This document shows positions 46,109 to 53,456 of a DNA stretch of 64,000 bases, one piece after another. Source of the DNA: Roseococcus suduntuyensis (GTDB lineage: Bacteria > Pseudomonadota > Alphaproteobacteria > Acetobacterales > Acetobacteraceae); NCBI RefSeq assembly GCF_014196305.1, contig NZ_JACIDJ010000003.1:1-64000 (forward strand). The letters run 5' to 3'. The notes below the pieces were generated by a model, which did not search any database, was not told the origin of the DNA, and saw nothing but the letters and a program-made list of their open reading frames with translations. Numbering within the stretch: the first letter of the stretch is position 1; each line of letters starts with the position of its first letter. Made by a program: the position numbers and the translations under genes.

Positions 46109-46960
46109 ATGGCCGCGAAGGGGGAGGCCTGGCGCGCGGCACTGCTGTCCGCGCTGCTGCTGGCCGTGCTGCTGGGCGCCTGGGAATGGGCGGTGAAGGG
46201 CGGCGGTGGGCCGGGTGGCCCGACCGTGGATGCGGAACTGGCGGCACTTCTCAGCCCGGCCGCGGCGGCCGGCGGGCAGACGGCCATGCCCGCGCCGTCG
46301 GACATCGGCGCGCGGCTGGTCGAGTTGCTGCGCGACCCCTTCCACCAGCGCGGCACCAATGACCAGGGCATCGGCATCCAGATCGCGTGGTCGCTCTGGC
46401 GCGTCATGGCGGGCTTCCTGCTGGCGGCGGCCATCGCCATTCCGCTGGGCTTCGTCATCGGCATGTCGCCGCTGCTGAACGCGGCGCTGAACCCCTTCAT
46501 CCAGGTGCTGCGCCCGGTCTCGCCCTTGGCCTGGATGCCGCTCGCCCTCTACACGATCAAGGACAGCAACATCTCGTCCATCTTCGTCATCTTCATCTGC
46601 TCCATCTGGCCCATGCTGCTGAACACGGCCTTCGGCGTGGCCAGCGTGCGGAAGGAATGGCTGAACGTGGCGCGCACGCTGGAGGCCGGGCGCTGGCGCA
46701 CCGCCATGCGCGTGATCCTGCCCGCGGCCGCGCCCACCATCCTGACGGGGATGCGCATTTCCATCGGCATCGCCTGGCTGGTGATCGTGGCGGCGGAGAT
46801 GCTCGTGGGCGGCACGGGCATCGGCTACTGGGTGTGGAACCAGTGGAACAACCTCTCCATCGCCGACATCGTCATCGCCATCCTGATGATCGGGCTGGTG
46901 GGGCTCTTGCTGGACCGGGCGCTCGGCCTCGTGGCGCGCGCGGTGGCGTGGCAGGAATGA
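46109..46960 (+). CDS. NrtB/SsuC-type ABC transporter permease
   Basis: 283 aa. An N-terminal membrane segment is followed by a periplasmic stretch (about 30-80) and a five-helix BPD-transport domain. The EAA loop appears as ARTLEAGRWRTAMRVILPAAAPTI (split here at LPAAAPTI). The start is 3 bp after the binding-protein stop, and the stop overlaps the ATPase start as ATGA. It forms the channel of the cyanate/nitrate-type importer. Confidence 0.92.
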   Translation: MAAKGEAWRAALLSALLLAVLLGAWEWAVKGGGGPGGPTVDAELAALLSPAAAAGGQTAMPAPSDIGARLVELLRDPFHQRGTNDQGIGIQIAWSLWRVMAGFLLAAAIAIPLGFVIGMSPLLNAALNPFIQVLRPVSPLAWMPLALYTIKDSNISSIFVIFICSIWPMLLNTAFGVASVRKEWLNVARTLEAGRWRTAMRVILPAAAPTILTGMRISIGIAWLVIVAAEMLVGGTGIGYWVWNQWNNLSIADIVIAILMIGLVGLLLDRALGLVARAVAWQE

Positions 46961-47817
46961 ACGCCATGCCGGGCATGGGCGGGGCCGCGCGCATCGTCAG
47001 CATCGAGGGGATCGCGCGGCGCTTCCCGGGGCTGACCGTCTTCCAGGACCTCTGGTTCCATGTGGACAGGGGGGAGTTCGTCTGCCTGGTCGGCCATTCG
47101 GGCTGCGGCAAGACGACCATCCTGAACATCCTGGCCGGGCTCGACGTCCCGGATGAGGGCGGCGTGCTGGTGGATGGGCGCGAGATCAGCGGGCCTTCGC
47201 TCGACCGCGCGGTGATCTTCCAGGGCCATGCGCTGATGCCCTGGCTCTCGGCGCTGGAGAACGTGGCCTTCGCCGTCTCCTGCCGCAATCCCGGCTGGGA
47301 CAAGGCACGGGTGCGCGATGCGGCGCGCGCGGCGCTGGCACGCGTGGGGCTGACCCAGGCGGCCGAGCGCAAGCCCGCGCAGCTGTCGGGCGGCATGAAG
47401 CAGCGCGTGGGCATCGCGCGCGCCCTGGCCGTGGAGCCCAAGCTGCTGCTGATGGACGAGCCCTTCAGCGCGCTGGATGCGCTGACGCGCGGCACCCTGC
47501 AGGAGGAGGTGTCGCGCCTGGTGACGGAGGCCGGGCAGACCGCCTTCATGATCACGCATGACGTGGACGAGGCCATCCTGCTGGCCGACCGCATCCTGCT
47601 GATGACCAACGGCCCCGAGGCGCGGGTGGCGGAGGTGGTGCAGAACACGCTGCCGCGCCCGCGGGCGCGCGCCAACCTGCACCACATGCCCGGCTACCAC
47701 CCGCTGCGGGACCACATCATGGACTTCCTGATCACGCGCAGCCGCACACTGGCGGGCAAGCCGCCCGAGGGCTGGGATTCGCGGCGGCCACCGGTGGTGG
47801 TGCCGGCCGAGGCCTGA
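46957..47817 (+). CDS. NrtD/SsuB-type ABC transporter ATP-binding protein
   Basis: 286 aa. Walker A is GHSGCGKTT (about 48-56), the Q-loop is in VIFQGHALMPWL, the signature is LSGGMKQRVGIARAL, Walker B is LLLMDEPFSALDA, and the H-loop is ITHDVDEA. The C-terminal extension after MTNGPEARV is typical of nitrate/taurine-type ATPases. A second, fused NrtC-type ATPase is absent. The cynS gene follows after a repeat-filled 285-bp gap. Confidence 0.94.
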   Translation: MNAMPGMGGAARIVSIEGIARRFPGLTVFQDLWFHVDRGEFVCLVGHSGCGKTTILNILAGLDVPDEGGVLVDGREISGPSLDRAVIFQGHALMPWLSALENVAFAVSCRNPGWDKARVRDAARAALARVGLTQAAERKPAQLSGGMKQRVGIARALAVEPKLLLMDEPFSALDALTRGTLQEEVSRLVTEAGQTAFMITHDVDEAILLADRILLMTNGPEARVAEVVQNTLPRPRARANLHHMPGYHPLRDHIMDFLITRSRTLAGKPPEGWDSRRPPVVVPAEA

Positions 47818-47835
47818 GGGGGCGCCCTTCCTCCG

Positions 47836-47953
47836 CACCCTCCGAGGATCCGGCCGCGACGCGGCCGGCGGCGCCCACGGAGCTTCACAACAGGCGCGAC
47901 CGCCGCGCGCCGCAAGCCAAGCGCGCGCAGCGCGCGCCCGGCGTTTGAGGGCA
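47836..47953 (+). repeat. 118-bp direct repeat, copy 1
   Basis: The segment starts CACCCTCCGAGGATCCGG and ends GCGTTTGAGGGCA. It differs from copy 2 by one base (CGCGACG versus CGCAACG), so 117 of 118 positions agree. Internal palindromes GGCCGC/GCGGCC and CGCGCGCAGCGCGCG can fold. It lies 18 bp after the ATPase stop. I see no coding potential that fits neighbours in either strand. Confidence 0.9.
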
Positions 47954-47979
47954 GAGATCCTCTGTGCACGCCCGGCCAC

Positions 47980-48097
47980 CACCCTCCGAGGATCCGGCCG
48001 CAACGCGGCCGGCGGCGCCCACGGAGCTTCACAACAGGCGCGACCGCCGCGCGCCGCAAGCCAAGCGCGCGCAGCGCGCGCCCGGCGTTTGAGGGCA
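47980..48097 (+). repeat. 118-bp direct repeat, copy 2, carrying the cynS ribosome site
   Basis: Near-identical to copy 1, starting 144 bp later. Its last seven bases, GAGGGCA, place a Shine-Dalgarno (GAGGG) 7 nt before the cynS ATG at 48103. The repeat boundary is thus fused to the gene's translation signal. Together the two copies fill most of the transporter-cyanase gap. Confidence 0.9.
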
Positions 48098-48102
48098 CAA
48101 AC

Positions 48103-48585
48103 ATGACTCGCTCGCAGCTCACGGAGAAAATTCTCGACATCAAGCGGGAGAAGAACTGGACCTGGAAGTATATCTGCGAGGAGATCGGCGGAATGTCGCC
48201 CACCCTCATCGTGGGGGCGCTGCTGGGCCAAATGAAGCTCGTGAAGCCGCTGGCCGCCAAGGCCGCCAAGCTCTTCGGCCTGTCGGAGGTCGAGGAACGC
48301 ATGCTGAACGAAGTGCCTTACCGCGGCACCGCGATGCCCCCCACCGACCCGCTGATCTACCGCTTCTACGAGATGGTGATGGTCAACGGCCCCGCCTGGA
48401 AGGCACTGATCGAGGAGGAGTTCGGGGATGGCATCATGTCCGCCATCGACTTCGACTTCCACTTCGAGCGCATGGCCCATGAGAAGGGCGACCGCGTGAA
48501 GATCGAGATGACCGGCAAGTTCCTGCCCTACAAATACTACGGCAACGAGCAGGGCATCCCGGCCTACGGCTTCAAGGAGGACTGA
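48103..48585 (+). CDS. cynS: Cyanate hydratase (cyanase)
   Basis: 160 aa, full length. It converts cyanate plus bicarbonate to ammonia and CO2. All three catalytic residues are in place: Arg87 and Glu90 in PLIYRFYEM, and Ser113 in DGIMSAIDF, equal to E. coli Arg96, Glu99 and Ser122. The N-terminal helical domain (1 to about 75) and C-terminal dimer domain ending YYGNEQGIPAYGF are standard. Its position behind an NrtABD-type importer supports cyanate uptake and detoxification or use as nitrogen. Confidence 0.98.
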   Translation: MTRSQLTEKILDIKREKNWTWKYICEEIGGMSPTLIVGALLGQMKLVKPLAAKAAKLFGLSEVEERMLNEVPYRGTAMPPTDPLIYRFYEMVMVNGPAWKALIEEEFGDGIMSAIDFDFHFERMAHEKGDRVKIEMTGKFLPYKYYGNEQGIPAYGFKED

Positions 48586-48657
48586 CCTCCCGCCCTTGCC
48601 GGCGCGGCGATGGGCGGGCATCAACCCCGGCGACACATTCGCCGGAGGAACCCGCCC

Positions 48658-49470
48658 ATGTCCCGCACCCTCACCGTCGGCATCGCCGGCCTCGGCGCCA
48701 TCGGCCTGCACCTCGCCCGCGCGCTGGACGCGGGCGTGGAAGGGCTGAGCCTGCATTCCGTCGCCGCGCGCGACCATGACAAGGCGCGCGCCAACCTCTC
48801 GGGCTTCCGCAAGATGCCCGCCATCACGGACCTGGCCGGCCTCGCGGAGGCCGATATCGTGGTGGAAGCGGCCCCCGCCTCCATCTTCGAGGAAGTGGCC
48901 AAGGCCGCCATCGCCAAGGGGCGCATCTTCGTGCCCTCCTCCTGCGGGGCGCTGCTGCCGCGGATGCACCTGGTGGAGGAAGCGCGCCGCACCGGCGCTC
49001 GGATCATCGTGCCCACCGGCGCGCTGCTGGGCCTTGATGCCGTGCGCGCCGCGGCCGAGGGCGACGTCGCCTCCGTCACCATCGAGACGCGCAAGCCGCC
49101 GCGCGGCCTGGTCGGCGCGCCCTATCTCGAACAGCACAAGATCGACGTGCTGGCCGTGACCGATGAGAAGAAGCTCGTCTTCAAGGGCAACGCCTTCGAC
49201 GCGGCCCAGGGCTTCCCCGCCAACGTCAACGTGGCCGCCGCCCTGGCCCTCGCCGGCATCGGCCCGCGGAAGACCATGATCGAGATCTGGGCCGATCCGC
49301 ATGTCACCCGCAACACCCACACCATCCGCGTGGAAGCGGCCTCGGCGCGCCTCACCATGACCATCGAGAACGTGCCCAGCGAGGAAAACCCCCGCACCGG
49401 CAAGATCACCCCTCTGTCCATCCTGGCCTGCCTGCGCGGCCTGACCAGCACGCTGAAAGTGGGCAGCTGA
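48658..49470 (+). CDS. nadX: L-aspartate dehydrogenase
   Basis: 270 aa. The Rossmann loop GIAGLGAIGLHLARAL (about 8-23) is followed by the DUF108 domain with FPANVNVAAALALAG and the catalytic His in RNTHTIRVE (about 222). It oxidises aspartate to iminoaspartate with NAD(P), feeding quinolinate synthesis, or fixes ammonia in reverse. GGAGGA lies 9 nt before the ATG. It is 72 bp after cynS on the same strand, so ammonia from cyanase could be a link, which is speculative. Confidence 0.9.
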   Translation: MSRTLTVGIAGLGAIGLHLARALDAGVEGLSLHSVAARDHDKARANLSGFRKMPAITDLAGLAEADIVVEAAPASIFEEVAKAAIAKGRIFVPSSCGALLPRMHLVEEARRTGARIIVPTGALLGLDAVRAAAEGDVASVTIETRKPPRGLVGAPYLEQHKIDVLAVTDEKKLVFKGNAFDAAQGFPANVNVAAALALAGIGPRKTMIEIWADPHVTRNTHTIRVEAASARLTMTIENVPSEENPRTGKITPLSILACLRGLTSTLKVGS

Positions 49471-49696
49471 GGGGGTGCCGCGGGGAGGACGCTGTCCTCC
49501 CCACACCCCACCTGCCAAAGGCCATGGCCTTTGGAAACCGTCAGTTTTGGGGTTTGCGGGAGGGGGCGTCACACGCGCGCCCTGGATCAAGGGCACGACA
49601 TGCCCCCTCCCGAAAACCCCAACAATCGAATGGGTGTCCAGAGGCCCTCGGCCTCTGGCAGGGGGTGCGGGGGACAGCGTCCCCCGCGGCGCACCC
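49471..49696. repeat. 225-bp mirrored four-hairpin inverted repeat
   Basis: Two arms of about 95 bp (49471-49568 and 49601-49695) are imperfect inverted copies. Each arm contains the same two hairpins. The left arm has GGGGAGGAC/GTCCTCCCC (49482-49502) and the 20-nt palindrome at 49515-49534 (CCAAAGGCC centre). The right arm has CCAGAGGCC/GGCCTCTGG (49638-49658) and GCGGGGGAC/GTCCCCCGC (49667-49687). The centre has a small GCCCT/AGGGC stem. It fills the convergent gap between nadX and the chromate transporter genes, touching both stops. Confidence 0.85.
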
Positions 49697-50214
49697 TACA
49701 GCAGCGCCACGCCCAGCGCGCCGCCGCCGGCCAGCACCCAGAGGGGCGAGTATTTCGTGCGCCACACGAAGACGAAGGAGATGGCGAGGATCACCCAGGT
49801 CAGCCATCCGGTCGTGGCGGCGCGGGCGAGGGTGATGCCCGAGGCGCCGATGAGGCCGACGGCGATGGGCACGAGGCCGAACTGCGCGGGCTTGAGCCAG
49901 CGCGCGCCGCGCAGGCGGTGGGTGGCGCCGGCCACATACCAGGCGAGGATGGCCGCCGGCATCAGCATGCCCAGCGTCGCCATCGCCAGCCCGCCGATGC
50001 CTGCGATGTTCCACCCCATCAGCGAGGCGGCCAGGATGTTGGGGCCGGGCGCGGCCTGGGCCAGGGCGAAGAGCTGGGTGAAGGTCGCGTCGTCCATCCA
50101 GCCATGCACCACCACCAGCAGGCGGTGCATCTCGGGCAGCACGGCGGTGGCGCCACCCACGGCGACGAGGGAGAGCGTGGCGAAGGCCAGGAAGATCTGC
50201 AGCAGCAGGGTCAT
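49696..50214 (-). CDS. Chromate transporter, second half-size subunit
   Basis: 172 aa, about five membrane helices. It carries the ChrA C-terminal-half pattern: GGATAVLPEMHRLLVV (about 20-35), QLFALAQAAPGPN, and a PAAIL helix. Single-domain ChrA proteins work as heteropairs. Its start overlaps the stop of the first half by 4 bp. Confidence 0.9.
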   Translation of the reverse strand: MTLLLQIFLAFATLSLVAVGGATAVLPEMHRLLVVVHGWMDDATFTQLFALAQAAPGPNILAASLMGWNIAGIGGLAMATLGMLMPAAILAWYVAGATHRLRGARWLKPAQFGLVPIAVGLIGASGITLARAATTGWLTWVILAISFVFVWRTKYSPLWVLAGGGALGVALL

Positions 50215-50771
50215 TTCGCGGGGGTCTCCCGGTAGGCCCGGCGGATGGAGAGCCAGATGCCGACGGGCGCCAGGCTGAACACGATCAGCAGCAGCGGCAG
50301 GCGCAGGAAGGCGGCGGCCACCAGCGCCGCGATGCCGATCGCGATGAGTTCCGGCGGCGGGCGCAAATTCTGCCCCATCTTGAGCGCGGTCGCGATCACC
50401 ATGCCGGCGGCCGCGGCCGCGATGCCGTGCATGAAGGAAGCGACGCCCGGCGCCTCGGCGAAGTTGTCATAGAGCAAAGCGAGGCCCATCAGCACCGTCA
50501 GCGGCCCGATATAGAGGCCCGAGGTGGCCAGCAGCGCGCCCACCAGCCCATGGAAGCGCCGCCCGATCATCACCGAGGCATTGCCCACATTGGGCCCGGG
50601 CAGGATCTGCCCCATCCCCAGGATTTCGGCGTATTCGCGCTCGGTCAGCCAGCGGCGTTCCTCGACGATGACGTGGCGCGACCAGGCGGCGACGCCGCCG
50701 AAGCCCAGCAGCCCCATCTTCGCATAGCCCAGGAAGAGTTCCGCCCGGGTCGGTGTCCGCGTCTCACTCAC
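50211..50771 (-). CDS. Chromate transporter, first half-size subunit
   Basis: 186 aa from a GTG at 50771; no ATG precedes the conserved LFLGYAKMGLLGFGGVAAW. The ChrA motifs FGGV...HVIVEERRWLTEREYAEIL and GMGQILPGPNVGNAS (about 50-64) are present. The GTG overlaps the end of the M20 gene by 8 bp. Together the two halves equal one full-length ChrA of about 360 aa. Chromate is the family substrate; other anions are possible. Confidence 0.9.
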   Translation of the reverse strand: MSETRTPTRAELFLGYAKMGLLGFGGVAAWSRHVIVEERRWLTEREYAEILGMGQILPGPNVGNASVMIGRRFHGLVGALLATSGLYIGPLTVLMGLALLYDNFAEAPGVASFMHGIAAAAAGMVIATALKMGQNLRPPPELIAIGIAALVAAAFLRLPLLLIVFSLAPVGIWLSIRRAYRETPAK

Positions 50772-51942
50772 GGGGGAGAAGCTGCTCGGCCAGCGTGGCC
50801 CAGTAGGAGGCGCCCATGGGCAGGATTTCGTCGTTGAAGTCGTAGAGCGGGTGATGGACGGAAGCGTCGTTCGCGCCGCGCCCGCCGCCCAGCATGAGGT
50901 AGCTGCCGGCCTTGGCCTCCAGCATGAAGGCGAAGTCCTCCGCGCCCATGGTGGGCTTGTCCATGTGCTGCACGGCGGCCGCACCCGCGATGGTCTCGGC
51001 GGCGCGGACGGCGAGGCGCGTGCTGTCGCCCTCGTTGATGGTGGCGGGGTAGGCACGGCGGAAGACGGGCTCGGCCGTGGCGCCGAGGCTCGCGGCCACC
51101 CCGGTCACGATCTCCTTGAAGCGGCGCTCCAGCAGGTCACCCACCTCGGGGAGGAACCAGCGGGCGGTGCCGGTCATCTTCACCACCTCGGGGATGACGT
51201 TGCCGGCCTCGCCCGCATGGATGCTGCCGATGGTGATGACGCCCGCATCGGCCGCGTCCATGTTCCGCGCCACGATGGTCTGCAGCGCCTGGATGATGGC
51301 GGCCGAGGCCACGATGGGGTCCACGGTCTGGAAGGGCAGGGCGCCATGGCCGCCTTTCCCCGTGACGGTGATCTCCAGCCCCGCCACCGCCGCCATGACC
51401 GGCCCCTCGCGCCATAGGAAGGTGCCCGCGGGGGCTCCCGGCCAGTTGTGCAGGCCGAAGACGCGCTCCATGGGGAAGCGGGTGAACAGGCCTTCCTGCA
51501 CCATGACGCCGCCGCCGCCGCCGCCCTCTTCCGCCGGCTGGAAGATGACATAGACGCTGCCGTCGAAATTGCGGGTCTCGGCCAGGTATTTGGCCGCACC
51601 CAGCAGCATGGCGGTGTGCCCGTCATGGCCGCAGGCGTGCATCTTGCCGGGGATGGTGGAGGCGTGCGGCAGGCCTGTCGCCTCATGGATGGGCAGGGCG
51701 TCCATGTCGGCGCGCAGGCCGATGGCGCGGCCGGTCGGGCCCTTCGCGCCATGGATCACGCCGACCACGCCGGTCTTGGCGATGCCGGTGATGACCTCGT
51801 CACAGCCGAATTCGCGCAGCTTCTCGGCCACGATGCCGCTGGTGCGGACCTCCTCGAAGCCCAGCTCGGGGTGGCGGTGGAAATCCTGGCGCCACTCCGT
51901 CATCTCGGGGTGGAACTCGGCGATGCGGTTGAGGACGGGCAT
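50764..51942 (-). CDS. M20-family amidohydrolase (hippurate hydrolase type)
   Basis: 392 aa. The metal-site motif HACGHDGHTAML (about 98-109) and FQPAEEGGGGG (about 131-141) are those of M20D aminoacylase/hippuricase-type enzymes; a later HNWPGAPAGTF and the C-terminal MGAEDFAFML fit as well. It would release an amino acid from an N-acyl conjugate in the cytosol. It is translationally coupled to the chromate transporter pair, for which I see no functional reason. Confidence 0.92.
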   Translation of the reverse strand: MPVLNRIAEFHPEMTEWRQDFHRHPELGFEEVRTSGIVAEKLREFGCDEVITGIAKTGVVGVIHGAKGPTGRAIGLRADMDALPIHEATGLPHASTIPGKMHACGHDGHTAMLLGAAKYLAETRNFDGSVYVIFQPAEEGGGGGGVMVQEGLFTRFPMERVFGLHNWPGAPAGTFLWREGPVMAAVAGLEITVTGKGGHGALPFQTVDPIVASAAIIQALQTIVARNMDAADAGVITIGSIHAGEAGNVIPEVVKMTGTARWFLPEVGDLLERRFKEIVTGVAASLGATAEPVFRRAYPATINEGDSTRLAVRAAETIAGAAAVQHMDKPTMGAEDFAFMLEAKAGSYLMLGGGRGANDASVHHPLYDFNDEILPMGASYWATLAEQLLPRE

Positions 51943-51966
51943 GGGGCGAACTCCAACTTTGCCCCA

Positions 51967-52797
51967 TCAAAACGTCTGTTTGAGCCCGGCGGCAAGGGGG
52001 CGTGGCGCAATGTCCAGTGTGGCGCGCATGGGCGCGATGTCGAAGGCCTTGTCCTCGGTGAGTCGGCGGATTTCGTCGCGGCCGATGCGCGGCAGGAAGG
52101 GCAGGGCGCGGGTGAGGGGGGCGAAGGCCATCAGCGCCCCGGCCGGGATGGGCAAAACGGGGCGGGGTGCCATTCCCGCCGCGCGGGCCACGGCGGCGCA
52201 GAAGTCGCGATAGGGCAGGGCTTCGGGCCCCGCGATGACCAGCGCGCCCGCCATGCCGCGCGCGCGCCGCATCGCCGCCAGCAGGCAGGCGGTGACATCG
52301 TCCTGATGGATGGGCTGCACCAGCGCCCGCCCGCCCTGCGGCAGGGGCAATACGGGCAGGCGGCGCATCAGGGCGGCCAGGCGCTGCACATTGTCCTCGC
52401 CCTCCGCGCCATAGATCATGGTGGGGTGCAGCATGACGCCAGGCCGGCCGGAGGCGAGGAAGGCCGCCTCGCCCGCGCGCACGCCATCGCCATGATCATC
52501 CGGCCAGCGCGAGAAGCGGCGGGTCGAGCCCATCAGCACGAAGGCCGCATCCGCCGGCGCCGCGGCCAGGATGGCGGGCGCGTGGCGGGCATGGGCCGTG
52601 GAGACCACCACCTCCGCCCCCGCAAGCGCGGCGGCCAGCGCCGCCGGGTCGGTGAGGTCGGCGAGGGAGGGCGTCTCCGGCCCCGTCCACTTCAGGGCGT
52701 CGCGCAGCACGGGCCGGAAAGGCAGGCCCGCTTCGCGCAGGGCAGCGGCCAGCGCCCGCCCCGACCGCCCGCTGGCCCCGATGAGGGCGAGCGTCAG
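51967..52797 (-). CDS. NAD(P)-binding epimerase-like protein with probable CTG start
   Basis: 276 aa. Rossmann loop LALIGASGRSGRALA begins right at the N-terminus, so the start must be near 52797. No ATG or GTG is in frame there. A CTG at 52797 has GGAG 6 nt upstream and overlaps the previous stop as CTGA. A TTG at 52824 is an alternative. The rest is an atypical extended-SDR/NmrA-like protein (HPTMIYGAEGEDNVQRLA, QPIHQDDVT), resembling NDUFA9-like complex I assembly relatives. Confidence 0.78.
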   Translation of the reverse strand: MTLALIGASGRSGRALAAALREAGLPFRPVLRDALKWTGPETPSLADLTDPAALAAALAGAEVVVSTAHARHAPAILAAAPADAAFVLMGSTRRFSRWPDDHGDGVRAGEAAFLASGRPGVMLHPTMIYGAEGEDNVQRLAALMRRLPVLPLPQGGRALVQPIHQDDVTACLLAAMRRARGMAGALVIAGPEALPYRDFCAAVARAAGMAPRPVLPIPAGALMAFAPLTRALPFLPRIGRDEIRRLTEDKAFDIAPMRATLDIAPRPLAAGLKQTF

Positions 52798-53123
52798 CGG
52801 GTGCTCCGTGCGGGCAGTTCGCAATCCACCTGGCGGGTGTGGTCCTCGGTGTCGGGCATGTCGCTGATTTGCACCGAGGCCCCGCGCCGGCACAAGGAGG
52901 CGGCGAGCAGCATGGGCTGGAACCCCGTGCCCACCACCACCAGCGGGTCGCCGGGGGCGCAGCGATGGGCGGCGATCTGGCGGCGCGCTTCGCTCAGCGC
53001 CTCCTCGCCGCTGCGGGGCTGGGCCGTGAACAGCGTCACGGTGCAGGGCTGGAACGGGTCGGCATGGGCCGGCACCGCCGCCAGGCATGGCAGCAGCACG
53101 GCCGCGAACAGGTGCCGCGACAT
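52794..53123 (-). CDS. Small secreted Cys-containing hypothetical protein
   Basis: 109 aa with a signal peptide (MSRHLFAAVLLPCLAAVPAHA). The mature part has four Cys (PFQPCTVTL, AAHRCAPGD, LCRRG, QVDCELP), an even number that could form two disulfides. No family recognised. It overlaps the epimerase-like gene by 4 bp and probably drives its translation, so the two may act together, though one is periplasmic and the other cytosolic. Confidence 0.6.
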   Translation of the reverse strand: MSRHLFAAVLLPCLAAVPAHADPFQPCTVTLFTAQPRSGEEALSEARRQIAAHRCAPGDPLVVVGTGFQPMLLAASLCRRGASVQISDMPDTEDHTRQVDCELPARSTR

Positions 53124-53299
53124 GGCAATTTTCCTCCGGGCGCGGGCCGTTCTGCGACCCTGGATGGAGTCGGCAGCCCGTCGCCTGAAGGAAAGCCTAA
53201 CCCTGGCCTTTGGTTGCCGGCTACGGCGCGCGCGACATGCGTCGCACGCGCTTTCGCCGTGGCTCAGCGTCCCGCAACCGACCGGACGCTCCTTGCCAA

Positions 53300-53456
53300 G
53301 ACCGATTCACGGCTCCGGCAGCGCCGGAGCCGATCGGGCGGGCTTTGCCACGCGACCGATTCACGGCCCCGGCTGCGCCGGAGCCGATCGGGCGGGCATT
53401 GCCACGCGACCGATTCACGGCCCCGGCTGCGCCGGAGCCGATCGGGCGCTATTGCC
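53300..53456 (+). repeat. Three 54-bp hairpin repeats after the IlvD-type gene
   Basis: Units begin at 53300, 53354 and 53408 with GACCGATTCACGGC and are 54 bp apart. Each folds: CCGAT pairs with ATCGG outside, CCGGC with GCCGG inside (GGCTCCGGCAGCGCCGGAGCC in unit 1). A degraded partial unit precedes them near 53274. The third unit runs into the last codons of the dehydratase gene, whose stop is at 53449-53451. The same unit in reverse orientation forms the array at 60635. This array fills most of the 325-bp gap after the gene. Confidence 0.88.

Noticed and set aside
44744-47817. Nitrate assimilation cluster
   Set aside because: The transporter family would allow it, but no nitrate or nitrite reductase genes are present and cyanase follows directly.
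47980-48302. Minus-strand frame giving a repeated Arg/Ala-rich protein from the 118-bp repeats
   Set aside because: The apparent protein repeat is explained by the DNA repeat and overlaps cynS antisense. No start signal or family.
46825-49596. Open frame of about 920 codons on the minus strand across the transporter ATPase, repeats, cynS and nadX
   Set aside because: It is antisense to well-supported genes, and part of it is only the two 118-bp repeats read through. No domain is visible.
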